NCBI RefSeq assembly: GCF_040412085.2
Contig: NZ_CP115920.1
Coordinates: forward strand, 1-64,000
Reading direction: 5' to 3'
Length of the DNA: 64,000 bases
Source of the DNA: Vibrio sp. CB1-14
Lineage (GTDB): Bacteria > Pseudomonadota > Gammaproteobacteria > Enterobacterales > Vibrionaceae
A program made the position numbers and the translations under genes. The stretch's first letter is position 1. Each line of letters begins with the position of its first letter. A model generated the notes under the pieces. It was not told where the DNA came from, ran no database searches, and was given only the letters and a program-made list of their open reading frames with translations. Positions 48,253 through 57,426 of this stretch are shown one piece after another.

Positions 48253-49376
48253 GTGAGCAATCGAGCCAGGACAAAACCGAGAAAGCCTCGCCCCAGAAAG
48301 TCAAAAAGGCGAGGCAAGAAGGCCAAATACCCCGCGCCAAAGAGTTCACCACTGCGGTGCTATTTTTGATTGTGGCGATGTTTTTCTACAGCCAACTGCC
48401 TTGGATTTGGGAGCACATCTCTGGGGTGTTTCACTTCAATATGTCGCTAACACGCCACGATTTAGAAAACCCACAACAAATGCTCGAGCAGCTTGGACAA
48501 AGTCTGGCGATCATCATTGAGCTGTTGCTACCGCTGTTTGCCGTCATCATCATTGCCTCCGTTGGCAGCAGTTTGATTTTGGGCGGCTGGATGTTTCGAC
48601 CAGCCAATATTCAGCCAAAGCTGAGTAAGCTCAACCCACTGTCAGGCATCAAGCGCATGTTCTCTTCGCGCTCAGTGGTTGAGCTCATTAAATCCTCACT
48701 CAAAGTCGCGGTGATTTTTGCCCTGCTTTATACCTATCTCGACAGCAATTTTTCGCAGCTGCTTGGGATGCAAAAGCTGACGTTAAATCAGGGCATTACC
48801 CTAGTCATGACTATCTTGTTTGAAGGCTTGCTCCTGATGGGCGTAGCCCTGCTGATTTTTGGGGTAATTGATATTCCCTACCAGCGTTACGAGCACCTAA
48901 AGCAGCTCAAAATGACCAAACAAGAGCTCAAAGAAGAATATAAGAACAACGAAGGTCGACCAGAGGTCAAACAGCGTATTCGCCAAATCCAGCAACAGTT
49001 CGCTCGTCGCAAAATCGACCAAGCGGTACCGAAAGCCGATGTGGTGATCACCAACCCGACTCACTACGCGGTCGCTCTCAAATACGACAATGATTTATCA
49101 GAAGCGCCATTTGTGGTCGCCAAAGGCATCGATGAAACCGCAATGCACATTCAGCGCATTGCCAGAGAAAACAATGTGGAGGTACTTAACTCACCGCCAC
49201 TCACTCGTGCCATTTACCATACCACTGCGATAGAGCAAGCCATACCCAGCCAGCTCTATATCGCCGTGGCGCACATACTGACTTACGTCATGCAGCTCAA
49301 AGCATTTCGTCGCGGCAGCGGTAAAAAACCGATGCCGCTACCGTCGTTTACTATCCCTAAGCACTTGCAGCATTAA
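48249..49376 (+). CDS. flhB: Lateral flagellar export switch protein FlhB
   Basis: A 375-residue protein: N-terminal EKASPQKVKKARQEGQI, four membrane helices, and a cytoplasmic domain with the autocleavage motif NPTH (ITNPTHYAVAL, near residue 272). Cleavage after Asn switches export from hook to filament substrates, in concert with the hook-length protein encoded at 55859. It lies 36 bp before flhA. Confidence 0.96.
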   Translation: MSEQSSQDKTEKASPQKVKKARQEGQIPRAKEFTTAVLFLIVAMFFYSQLPWIWEHISGVFHFNMSLTRHDLENPQQMLEQLGQSLAIIIELLLPLFAVIIIASVGSSLILGGWMFRPANIQPKLSKLNPLSGIKRMFSSRSVVELIKSSLKVAVIFALLYTYLDSNFSQLLGMQKLTLNQGITLVMTILFEGLLLMGVALLIFGVIDIPYQRYEHLKQLKMTKQELKEEYKNNEGRPEVKQRIRQIQQQFARRKIDQAVPKADVVITNPTHYAVALKYDNDLSEAPFVVAKGIDETAMHIQRIARENNVEVLNSPPLTRAIYHTTAIEQAIPSQLYIAVAHILTYVMQLKAFRRGSGKKPMPLPSFTIPKHLQH

Positions 49377-49412
49377 CCTGCTTAGCGCGCTCGAAACAAC
49401 AAAGGAACACAT

Positions 49413-51506
49413 ATGTTGAATCGTCTTCATCAACTTAGACGCTCAGGAAAAGGATACATTGGCATTCCCATTGTATTGCTGATGATTTTGGCCATGGTGA
49501 TTTTGCCATTGCCACCTTTGCTACTGGATGCCCTGTTTACCTTCAACATCGTACTGGCGATTTTGGTACTTTTGGTGAGTACCACCGCGAAGCGTCCACT
49601 CGACTTTTCTATATTCCCAACCATATTGCTTATCGCGACCTTGATGCGTTTGACGCTCAACGTGGCCTCGACACGTGTTGTGTTGCTTGAAGGCCACAAC
49701 GGCGGTGATGCTGCGGGTAAGGTAATTCAAGCGTTTGGTGAAGTGGTGATCGGCGGCAACTATGTGGTCGGTATGGTAATTTTCGTCATCTTGATGATCA
49801 TTAACTTTGTGGTGATCACCAAAGGTGGTGAGCGCATTTCTGAAGTATCGGCGCGCTTTACCCTTGATGCCCTACCGGGTAAGCAAATGGCGATCGACGC
49901 AGACTTGAATGCGGGTCTTATCGACCAAGAGTCCGCACGCACGAGGCGTAAAGAAGTCGCCAACGAAGCGGACTTCCATGGCTCGATGGATGGTGCATCC
50001 AAGTTTGTGCGCGGCGATGCGGTAGCCGGTTTGATGATCCTGTTCATCAACATCATTGGTGGTATCAGCATTGGTGTGTTTGAGCACGGACTGCCTGCAT
50101 CGGAAGCGTTTAAAACCTACGCCCTACTGACCATCGGTGATGGCTTGGTAGCTCAGATTCCATCGCTACTGCTTGCGACCGCTGCTGCCATTATTGTGAC
50201 GCGCATTAATGACAGCGACAGCGATATGGCTGACACCATGCAAAAGCAGCTGTTGGCAACACCAGCCACGCTGTACACCGTTTCGGCGATCATGTTGATT
50301 ATTGGTCTAGTGCCAGGCATGCCACACTTGGCCTTCTTTACCTTTTCCGCCGTTTTAGCCTTTGCGGGCTGGAAGCAATCGAAAGCGCCCAATGATGATC
50401 CGCAGCTTGATGAAGTCGAAGCCATTAGCCATGCGATGCAAAACGACAACGAGCTTCCACTCTCTTGGGATGATATTCCCCATGTGCAAAGTTTGTCGCT
50501 CGCGCTTGGGTATCGTTTGGTGCATTTGGTGAATAAAGAGCAAGGCGCACCGGTACTGCAGCGTATTCGCGGAGTACGGAAGAACCTTTCAGAGCAAGTG
50601 GGCTTTTTGCTGCCAGAAGTGCGCATTCGCGACAATCTAAGCTTAAAACCCAACCAGTACACCGTTGCACTTAACGGTGAGATCATCGAAGAAGGCTTTA
50701 TCGAGCCAGACCGCCTCATGGCGATTGCTGTGGGCGAAACCTATGGCGAAGTCGACGGTATCTTGGGTAGCGATCCTGCTTATCATCTGCCTGCAGTTTG
50801 GATTGAGCACAACGACAAAGCCAAAGCGCTCAACATGGGTTATCAAGTGGTGGACGACGCTACCGTGATTGCCACCCACATCAGCAAAGTGATGAAATCC
50901 CATCTTGCGGAGCTATTTACCCACGACGATGTTGACGCAATGAACCTGCGTTTAACCCAACAAGCGCCCAAGCTTGCAGAAGCTCTTGGTGCAGCTTTAA
51001 ACCCAGCACAGCAGTTAAAGGTGTACAGGCAACTGCTGCTCGATCAGGTACCACTAAAAGACATTCGCACCATTGCCAATACTATGTTGGAGTCGGCAGA
51101 AAATACCAAAGAGCCGATCTTGCTTGCCTCGGACGTGCGCTGTGCATTGCGCCGCACTCTGGTTAACCTCGTCGCAGGCCAGCGCAAAGAGCTCAACGTT
51201 TACGCGCTTTCCGATGAGTTAGAACAAATGCTTATGCAGTCACTGCATCAAGCTCAAGCGAATGGTAATGTGATTCTGGATAGCTTCCCGATTGAACCGA
51301 ATATTTTGAGTCAGTTCCAACAGAATCTGCCTCTGATACAACAGCAGCTAAAGCAGCAAGGATTGGCACCAATACTCTTGGTGATGCCGCAGCTAAGGCC
51401 GCTGATTGCGCGCTATGCCCGCACCTTCTCCCAGGGATTGGCCGTGTTGTCATACAACGAAATCCCTGAAAGCAAACAAATCAACGTGGTAGGAAACCTT
51501 GGATAA
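49413..51506 (+). CDS. flhA: Lateral flagellar export protein FlhA
   Basis: A 697-residue export-gate protein, the family's usual length. Eight membrane helices lie in the first 320 residues, with the FHIPEP cytoplasmic loop (VITKGGERISEVSARF, LPGKQMAIDADLNAG, RRKEVANEADFHGSMDGA) conserved. The C-terminal domain forms a nonameric docking ring for export chaperones. Its 3' end overlaps the next gene by 8 bp. Confidence 0.97.
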   Translation: MLNRLHQLRRSGKGYIGIPIVLLMILAMVILPLPPLLLDALFTFNIVLAILVLLVSTTAKRPLDFSIFPTILLIATLMRLTLNVASTRVVLLEGHNGGDAAGKVIQAFGEVVIGGNYVVGMVIFVILMIINFVVITKGGERISEVSARFTLDALPGKQMAIDADLNAGLIDQESARTRRKEVANEADFHGSMDGASKFVRGDAVAGLMILFINIIGGISIGVFEHGLPASEAFKTYALLTIGDGLVAQIPSLLLATAAAIIVTRINDSDSDMADTMQKQLLATPATLYTVSAIMLIIGLVPGMPHLAFFTFSAVLAFAGWKQSKAPNDDPQLDEVEAISHAMQNDNELPLSWDDIPHVQSLSLALGYRLVHLVNKEQGAPVLQRIRGVRKNLSEQVGFLLPEVRIRDNLSLKPNQYTVALNGEIIEEGFIEPDRLMAIAVGETYGEVDGILGSDPAYHLPAVWIEHNDKAKALNMGYQVVDDATVIATHISKVMKSHLAELFTHDDVDAMNLRLTQQAPKLAEALGAALNPAQQLKVYRQLLLDQVPLKDIRTIANTMLESAENTKEPILLASDVRCALRRTLVNLVAGQRKELNVYALSDELEQMLMQSLHQAQANGNVILDSFPIEPNILSQFQQNLPLIQQQLKQQGLAPILLVMPQLRPLIARYARTFSQGLAVLSYNEIPESKQINVVGNLG

Positions 51507-52509
51507 TTTAAGTAGCTATAGGGCCCAGTTCCTCTTTGTGCTGCGCATGATAGAGGACAATGCGGTCACAGATGACGATCATAAGCTTGCCGAGCTCATG
51601 GCTGCCGATGAGGTGTGTCATGCGTGCCAGCCTATTCGGTATTGCAGCAGTGACGAGATAGAGTATCAGTACATCACCTTGCGTTATGGTGACAAGAAAG
51701 ACCTTAGCGTTTTCGCGCTCGACATATCGGATACTGTTCGCGCAGCACTCGATCTGTTCGCCTTGTATCTGGCGGTTAGGCAAACCCAATTTGAGCTAGA
51801 GACCTTTCATCCAGATCTACTCAACAACCTCGTGTTTTCCATGAACGCCTGCACCTTGCTGCGCCCAGAAGGCAAACACTTTATCGACCAGTTAGGCCAA
51901 CACTTCAAGCAGCCTATGTCGATGTTGATCCCGAGCCTATACCTCACACCAGGTGAGGCCAGCAACCCCGCCACTAAGGCCATGCTGGAGCGACTTGAAG
52001 ATCGCTTCCACAAAGTTTGTTTTGACGTGCATCTACCAATCAGTGATTTAGAATACCTGACGCCATTTGACCCACAGATGATTAAAATTTCTAACTCACT
52101 CGACAGCCAAGACGAGAAGCGCGCGCTACTGCCAGTGATCCGCTATATCAAGCGTCGTAAAGCGACCTTAGTGGCCGGTCGCGTCACCAGCCAAAATACC
52201 TTGTCGCAATATAAGATGCTCGGTGCAAAGTTCTATTTTGGTTACGTATCTGACGTGCCAATTCCAGTGCATTTCAAAGGTTTTGAAGACCCAAAAGCAG
52301 AAATGCGTAAAAAACAGCGCGAGCGCGCCAAGGCCGAGCAGTTTGCCGATCAACAAATCGAAGCTCAAAACCAACTCGCACAAGAACAAGCCGAACGCGA
52401 CCAACAGCAAGCGCTGCTTGATGCCAGTATCGACAATATGTATCAGTCGGCAAAGACAGAGTTTGTCGATGAAGAAATTGAAGCCATCGTCAGACAGGTA
52501 GAAGAATAA
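51499..52509 (+). CDS. Degenerate EAL-domain protein between flhA and lafA
   Basis: A 336-residue protein with a TTG start (51499), AGGA upstream, coupled to flhA by an 8-bp overlap. Residues about 35-250 follow the layout of EAL phosphodiesterase domains: CQPI for YQPI, then DVHLPISDLEYLTPFDPQMIKIS and an AGRVTSQNTLSQYKMLGAKFYFGYV ending. But the catalytic EAL motif reads ITL and the DDFG metal site is absent, so cyclic-di-GMP hydrolysis is unlikely. The last 75 residues are a Gln/Glu-rich coiled coil. Non-catalytic EAL proteins such as YdiV regulate flagellar genes by protein contact; a similar role here is inferred. Confidence 0.7.
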   Translation: MDNLSSYRAQFLFVLRMIEDNAVTDDDHKLAELMAADEVCHACQPIRYCSSDEIEYQYITLRYGDKKDLSVFALDISDTVRAALDLFALYLAVRQTQFELETFHPDLLNNLVFSMNACTLLRPEGKHFIDQLGQHFKQPMSMLIPSLYLTPGEASNPATKAMLERLEDRFHKVCFDVHLPISDLEYLTPFDPQMIKISNSLDSQDEKRALLPVIRYIKRRKATLVAGRVTSQNTLSQYKMLGAKFYFGYVSDVPIPVHFKGFEDPKAEMRKKQRERAKAEQFADQQIEAQNQLAQEQAERDQQQALLDASIDNMYQSAKTEFVDEEIEAIVRQVEE

Positions 52510-52530
52510 ATCCCTCCATTCTTCCGCTAT

Positions 52531-52551
52531 AGAGCCTAGATTCTAGGCTCT
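52531..52551 (+). terminator. Hairpin after the EAL-like gene
   Basis: AGAGCCTAG-ATT-CTAGGCTCT is a perfect stem 22 bp past the stop codon, without a T-run. It could weakly end the fliM-flhA operon or block 3' decay. The rest of the interval up to lafA (52552-52709) should hold the lafA promoter; I see no convincing sigma-28 match. Confidence 0.5.
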
Positions 52552-52709
52552 AGCCCCAAAACCCGGAATCAACCTCACAGTTTTATCGCTACTTTTCAAT
52601 TTCTTAGCTTTTTTTCTTATTTCCAATTAATTTTCAAAATCAACCAACCGCCTCTAGTTAGTGAGCGGGGCGATAGTCCCACATTGAGACAAATCTAGGA
52701 GAATTCACA

Positions 52710-53570
52710 ATGGCTCTATCAATGCACACTAACTACGCTTCGCTAGTTACTCAAAACAACCTAAACCGCACTAACGATCTGCTAAACACATCGATGGAGC
52801 GTCTAAGTACTGGTCTTCGCATCAACTCTGCAGCTGATGATGCAGCAGGTCTTCAAATTTCTAACCGTCTAGAAGCGCAAACACGCGGCATGTCAGTCGC
52901 AATGCGTAACGCTCAAGATGGCATCTCAATGCTACAAACAGCAGAAGGTGCGATGGATGAGATGACGAACATCGCATACCGCATGAACGACCTAGCTCTA
53001 CAATCAGCGAACGGCACTAACACTCAAGCAGACCGCGATGCTCTAGATGCTGAATACCAACAACTTGGTGCAGAGCTGAACAACATCATCGATAACACTA
53101 ACTTTGGTGGTCAAAACTTGTTTGGCGCAACTGGCGTTATGACTGGCACTCTTGACTTCCAAATTGGTTCAACCAATGCTGAGCGCATGACGTTTGACCT
53201 AACAAACGGCGGTACATCAACAGCAATGGCTGACCTTAAGACATTCGCAGGTGCAATTGGTGACCTTAAGTCAGACGCTACAGCGCAAACTGCAACACAA
53301 GCCATCTCAGAAAACGCAAGTAACCTGATTGGTAACCTTGGTGAAATGCGCGCGCAGTTCGGTGCAACAATCAACCGTCTAGATCACACAGTTACTAACC
53401 TACAAAACATGTCAGAGAACCTATCTGCATCTAAAGGTCGTATCACTGACGCTGACTTCGCCGTTGAATCTGCCAACATGACGAAGAACCAAATGCTGAT
53501 GCAAGCGGGTACACAGATGCTAGCTCAATCTAAGCAGCTACCTGGCATGGCTATGTCTCTTCTAGGCTAA
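52710..53570 (+). CDS. lafA: Lateral flagellin LafA
   Basis: A 286-residue flagellin. It has the conserved N-terminal D0/D1 region ([20 protein letters not shown], then [14 protein letters not shown]) and the C-terminal D1/D0 region ([27 protein letters not shown]), with a short central domain. It is a single flagellin gene, in contrast to the several polar flagellins of vibrios. AGGAG lies upstream of the start. A strong terminator follows. In V. parahaemolyticus lafA is transcribed by the lateral sigma factor LafS. Confidence 0.96.
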   Translation: MALSMHTNYASLVTQNNLNRTNDLLNTSMERLSTGLRINSAADDAAGLQISNRLEAQTRGMSVAMRNAQDGISMLQTAEGAMDEMTNIAYRMNDLALQSANGTNTQADRDALDAEYQQLGAELNNIIDNTNFGGQNLFGATGVMTGTLDFQIGSTNAERMTFDLTNGGTSTAMADLKTFAGAIGDLKSDATAQTATQAISENASNLIGNLGEMRAQFGATINRLDHTVTNLQNMSENLSASKGRITDADFAVESANMTKNQMLMQAGTQMLAQSKQLPGMAMSLLG

Positions 53571-53593
53571 GCGTGACAGCAACTCCGATTTTT

Positions 53594-53617
53594 AAGCCTC
53601 CTTCACGGAGGCTTTTT
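53594..53617 (+). terminator. lafA terminator
   Basis: AAGCCTCC-TTCAC-GGAGGCTT followed by TTTT lies 24 bp after the lafA stop codon. Confidence 0.9.
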
Positions 53618-53742
53618 TATCCGCGAAACACACTGCGTAACTGACAAAAACTCGGAAGCTCAAATAGGAAAACACACCCTTTAAAATGGGAAGCGGTGTT
53701 TCCGCAAAAACACATAAACCCTTAAAAACAACAACTTAATTC

Positions 53743-53757
53743 AGGCACACTTCTTGT
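53743..53757 (+). promoter_or_regulatory. Sigma-54-like promoter upstream of fliD
   Basis: AGGCACACTTCTTGT fits the -24/-12 layout TGGCAC-N5-TTGC with GG and GT (instead of GC) ten bases apart, 45 bp before the fliD start. It would put fliD through motB, including the sigma-28 gene, under LafK. One conserved base is off consensus. Confidence 0.45.
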
Positions 53758-53802
53758 ATCACTTCTTTATATCGTCGTAACCGTGCCCAGCAAGGAATGA
53801 TT

Positions 53803-55173
53803 ATGAGTTCATTTGATCCAATTACCATGGCAACCCAATTGGCGACCTTTGAGATTCAACCTTTTCAAATTCGTTATCAAAGGCAGGCTGATACTTATCA
53901 GGCACAGCTCAGCGCGCTAAGCAGCGTAGAATCGGCACTGCGCGAGTTTCGCACTGCCATTACCGAAATGAACAACAGCAGCAATAGCATTGTAAAAAAC
54001 AGTGCCAGTGTATCTAATGAAGGTAACCTGACCGCTGAAGCTGATGCCAACGCCATTGCGGGTAGTTATCAGATGTTCGTCGAGCAGCTCGCCAGTAGCC
54101 ACCAGATAGTGGCCGGTATGCCAAATGACCTCAGCGCAGACACGGCATTGCCGAAGTCCGGTGAGATGACCTTGAATGTGGGCAGCGACCAATTTGTTGT
54201 TGATTTCTCAACACTCGATGTCAATGACGCGGGTGAACCAACAATTCAATCCTTGGTTAAGGCCATAAATGAGCACCCTGATAACACAGGAGTGAGTGCT
54301 TCACTGGTACGAAGCAACGGTGAAACCAACTTCATTCTCACTAGCACAGAAACAGGCAAAGATAACAGCATCTCAGCCGGCATTTCAAACACACCAACAG
54401 CAGAAGATTGGACATGGTTCTCAGATGCATTTCAAACCGCAAACTTAACCACACTCTCTGAGCCTAAAGATGCCATTGTAAGGTTAGGCGGCGAGACTGG
54501 GCTTGCGATTACCAGCGCATCCAACACCTTTGATAACGCTATTGAAGGTGTCAAGTTTACCGTCACTAAACCCCATGACGCAGGCTCCTTAGGCACCACT
54601 TTAACCGTTGGCTCCGACAGCGAAGCAACCAAAGAGCAGGTCACCGCTTTTGTTGATGCGTACAACGCACTGCTTGAGACCATGGACAAATACACCGCCA
54701 TTGGTTCAGAGAGCACCGAGCGCGGTGTTCTCGCCAACGATTCCACTCTACGTTCGATCGAAAGCCAAGTTAGCGGCCTGCTTCGCGGTACATTTGAGGG
54801 CGTTTCCCTAAGAGAAATTGGCCTTAGCTTTGAGCGAGACGGCTCACTGAGTCTAGACACCAAAAAGCTTGATGAAGCGCAGCAAAATAACGCTGCGCAG
54901 CTGGAAGCCATTTTTAATGGCGACGGTAACTTATTCGACTCCCTTGATGCTGCCATTGACCCGTTTTTGAAGTCATCCGTCGGACTTTTCCAAGGCCGTA
55001 AAGACAATCTACAGGAAAACCTAAGCCGGATTGAAGACAAACAAATGGGCTTAGAAAGAAAATATGACATGGCGTACAACCGCTATCTCGCCCAATACAC
55101 CCAAATGAACAACATCATGAACCAAATGAACAGCACCATGGGTATGTTCGGCTCAACCTCAGGAGAATACTAA
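53803..55173 (+). CDS. fliD: Lateral filament cap protein FliD (LafB)
   Basis: 456 residues from the ATG at 53803, chosen because AAGGA lies six bases upstream; an ATG at 53797 is too close to that site. N-terminal FliD_N domain (FDPITMATQLATFEIQPFQ), a variable central part, and a C-terminal coiled coil (LEAIFNGDGNLFDSLDAAI, YDMAYNRYLAQYTQMNN). FliD caps the growing filament and folds flagellin. Its stop overlaps the fliS start. Confidence 0.92.
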   Translation: MSSFDPITMATQLATFEIQPFQIRYQRQADTYQAQLSALSSVESALREFRTAITEMNNSSNSIVKNSASVSNEGNLTAEADANAIAGSYQMFVEQLASSHQIVAGMPNDLSADTALPKSGEMTLNVGSDQFVVDFSTLDVNDAGEPTIQSLVKAINEHPDNTGVSASLVRSNGETNFILTSTETGKDNSISAGISNTPTAEDWTWFSDAFQTANLTTLSEPKDAIVRLGGETGLAITSASNTFDNAIEGVKFTVTKPHDAGSLGTTLTVGSDSEATKEQVTAFVDAYNALLETMDKYTAIGSESTERGVLANDSTLRSIESQVSGLLRGTFEGVSLREIGLSFERDGSLSLDTKKLDEAQQNNAAQLEAIFNGDGNLFDSLDAAIDPFLKSSVGLFQGRKDNLQENLSRIEDKQMGLERKYDMAYNRYLAQYTQMNNIMNQMNSTMGMFGSTSGEY

Positions 55174-55559
55174 TGTTAATGGACTCAGGCTATGACTCAT
55201 ACCAACAAGTTGATTTAGATGCACAGGCTGCCGCTGCCAATCCTCATCAACTTGTCGTCATGCTCATTGATGGGCTGCTCGACGAAGTAGAGCGTATTCG
55301 CGGCCACATCATCGCTAATCGCTTGGAACAAAAGGGCCAAGGCATCACCAAGTGCATGAACATTCTTGTTGGCCTAGATAGCGCCCTTGATGACGAAAAT
55401 GGTGGTGAAATTGCGGCTAACTTGCACCAACTTTACGATTTTTGCCAGGCGGAGCTGTATCAAGCGAGTGTCAACAATGATGTCGACAAATTGGAAAATG
55501 TCGAAAAAGTCATGACCAACATAAAAGAAGGATGGCAGAACTTTGGTAAGCACGCATAA
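55173..55559 (+). CDS. fliS: Flagellin export chaperone FliS (LafC)
   Basis: A 128-residue helical-bundle protein with family features AAANPHQLVVMLIDGLLDEVERI and a C-terminal helix. It binds the C-terminus of LafA in the cytoplasm before export. A second ATG two codons in is an equally good start. The stop overlaps the next gene. Confidence 0.92.
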   Translation: MLMDSGYDSYQQVDLDAQAAAANPHQLVVMLIDGLLDEVERIRGHIIANRLEQKGQGITKCMNILVGLDSALDDENGGEIAANLHQLYDFCQAELYQASVNNDVDKLENVEKVMTNIKEGWQNFGKHA

Positions 55560-55854
55560 GGTATCACCCGAGCGGTTTCGCCACCTCAGCCAATGCATGA
55601 CGGTGGCGGCCAAAACCGAGGATTGGCAGTCACTCAAACGCTACGATGGTCAGCTTCGTGAGCTTTTGGACACCCATAGACCTTTCCTTAAAGACCCACG
55701 TTTAGCACCTGAAATCGAACGTGCTCGGCGCGCGCATTTACGCGCCTACGAAGCGCTATCGTTAGCGACCAGTAAGCTGAAACAAAAGCTAGATAGCAGT
55801 GATGCGGAAAAAGAGCGCGCCATGGCTTATCAACTGGCGATGACCTTGGAGTAA
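55543..55854 (+). CDS. fliT: FliT-like export chaperone (LafD)
   Basis: A 103-residue, all-helical, charged protein between fliS and the hook-length gene, the usual position of FliT/LafD. Similarity is too low for firm assignment; the call rests on position, size and helix pattern. The TTG at 55543 is the likely start since it overlaps fliS by 17 bp; an internal ATG at 55597 would shorten it. FliT proteins chaperone FliD. Confidence 0.65.
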   Translation: MVSTHKVSPERFRHLSQCMTVAAKTEDWQSLKRYDGQLRELLDTHRPFLKDPRLAPEIERARRAHLRAYEALSLATSKLKQKLDSSDAEKERAMAYQLAMTLE

Positions 55855-55858
55855 TACC

Positions 55859-56923
55859 ATGCTAGTGAGCAACCAATTAGTGAACAATCACATTGGCAGC
55901 GCGTCTGCCAGCAAACAAGGCCATAGCACAGGGCAAACTTCGATTAGCCAAGCGCTAGACAGCAAAGAAAATGGCCTGCCTATCGTGCGTGGCTTTGGCT
56001 CGCTGCTCTCGCCTAAATCAACCTCTGACAAGGATGCTACACCTGCGTCTTTATTGGATGAGGCTTTAGTTGAAAATGAAATTACCGATGGTGCGCTATT
56101 GACGCAGTATGTCACTCCGCCAGTACAGTCGTTCGGCTCTGCAGGTGCAAGTAACGCTGCGCTAGATGCAGAAGCACTCTCAAAATCCACCAGCCCTATG
56201 CTGGCTCAGCTCAATGGTTCACAGCGCAGCTTTGGTGAAGTCAACCCGCAGCTTACTAACAGCCCTGCTCAGAGCACCGCAAAAGAGGCCGCTCTGCCGA
56301 CAGGCTTGTTACAAACATCAGCGACTCAAACCGAGCTCAGCGGGAAATCACTGGCAACCGATATAGCCAATCTGCTCAGTGCCAATCAAACACAAAACGG
56401 CGCTGCTGCTCTACCCACTGGCTCACAAGCAGGAGCACCCTCCGTCAACCCAACGACCACAGTAAACACAGCGACTGCGACGACGGAATGGGCACCGGTT
56501 CGCATCGACCCTCAAGCAGGAAAGTGGGGCGAACAAATGCTGCAGGTACTCAATGATCGAGTCACGCTGCAAGCACAGCAAAATCTTCAAGAAGCACGGA
56601 TCAGATTAGATCCGCCCGATCTTGGTAAATTGGATCTTATGGTGCGTGTCGAAGGCGACAAACTCAGCGTTCAGCTCAATGCCAACGTTGCCGCCACGCG
56701 CGAAGCCTTAGTTCAAGTGTCAGAACGCCTACGCGCCGAGCTACAAAACCAAAGTTTGATGCACGTTGATGTGCAAATTGGTGGCGGTGACAAACAAGAG
56801 TCCAACGGCCAACCAGCTCCCGAGCAAAGCTCAACCATTTTTGCCAATGAGCGCCATGAGTCTGGCAGCAATAACGCCACGGCCTTCTCCACGGATGAAC
56901 ACTGGCTTAGTACCCAAGTGTGA
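55859..56923 (+). CDS. fliK: Lateral flagellar hook-length control protein FliK (LafE)
   Basis: A 354-residue protein. The N-terminal 210 residues are Ser/Thr/Gln/Ala-rich and low in structure, and act as the ruler part. The C-terminal domain (about 220-310) has the Flg_hook signature ARIRLDPPDLGKLDLMVRV then LNANVAATREALV, which contacts FlhB to switch substrates. GGAG lies seven bases upstream. Confidence 0.88.
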   Translation: MLVSNQLVNNHIGSASASKQGHSTGQTSISQALDSKENGLPIVRGFGSLLSPKSTSDKDATPASLLDEALVENEITDGALLTQYVTPPVQSFGSAGASNAALDAEALSKSTSPMLAQLNGSQRSFGEVNPQLTNSPAQSTAKEAALPTGLLQTSATQTELSGKSLATDIANLLSANQTQNGAAALPTGSQAGAPSVNPTTTVNTATATTEWAPVRIDPQAGKWGEQMLQVLNDRVTLQAQQNLQEARIRLDPPDLGKLDLMVRVEGDKLSVQLNANVAATREALVQVSERLRAELQNQSLMHVDVQIGGGDKQESNGQPAPEQSSTIFANERHESGSNNATAFSTDEHWLSTQV

Positions 56924-56941
56924 TCGCTTTAGGAATACAGC

Positions 56942-57418
56942 ATGAATAAAAAACAGTTTCTTTCACTCTTTGCCACCTGCGTTGTAACTAGTGCTCTCGT
57001 CTCTGGCGGCACAGTTGCGGGTGCAATGTGGTACCTCAACTCACCCTCGACATTAAGTGATGGCCAGTTTTCGTTTTTGGAATCTGAGCCAAAGCCGAGT
57101 GCCGGTCCTAAATTTCACGCCCTAGACAATGTGATTGTCAGTGTGCGCGGTAAAAAACAGACTCACTTTGTGATGTTGGAGCTGGCGCTGGAAACGCGTC
57201 ACATCGAGCGTCTTGAGTTCGCCAACGACTACATGCCAAAAGTCAGACACGCAATGCTTAACCTGTTCAGTCAAAAACGTTATGAAGATCTGCATGGTGC
57301 AGATGCATTGGATCAGCTTCAGCGGGAGGTGAAAGCCTCGGTGATGACGGCTTACGCCGATACCCAGTTAAACCGAGATATTGACGACGTTCTGCTGACG
57401 AAATTTGTTATTCAGTAG
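56942..57418 (+). CDS. fliL: Lateral flagellar basal-body protein FliL (LafF)
   Basis: A 158-residue protein with one N-terminal membrane helix (about 8-31) and a periplasmic stomatin-like domain (HALDNVIVSVRGKKQTHFVML, ending DDVLLTKFVIQ). FliL rings surround and stabilise stator units, which matters under high load as in swarming. AGGA lies upstream of the ATG. It is followed 8 bp later by the sigma factor. Confidence 0.9.
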   Translation: MNKKQFLSLFATCVVTSALVSGGTVAGAMWYLNSPSTLSDGQFSFLESEPKPSAGPKFHALDNVIVSVRGKKQTHFVMLELALETRHIERLEFANDYMPKVRHAMLNLFSQKRYEDLHGADALDQLQREVKASVMTAYADTQLNRDIDDVLLTKFVIQ

Positions 57419-57426
57419 GAGCGATT

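Noticed and set aside
52660..52690. Possible sigma-28 promoter upstream of lafA (TAGTTA..GGCGATAG)
   Set aside because: The spacing and -35 element do not fit TAAA-N15-GCCGATAA well enough to annotate.
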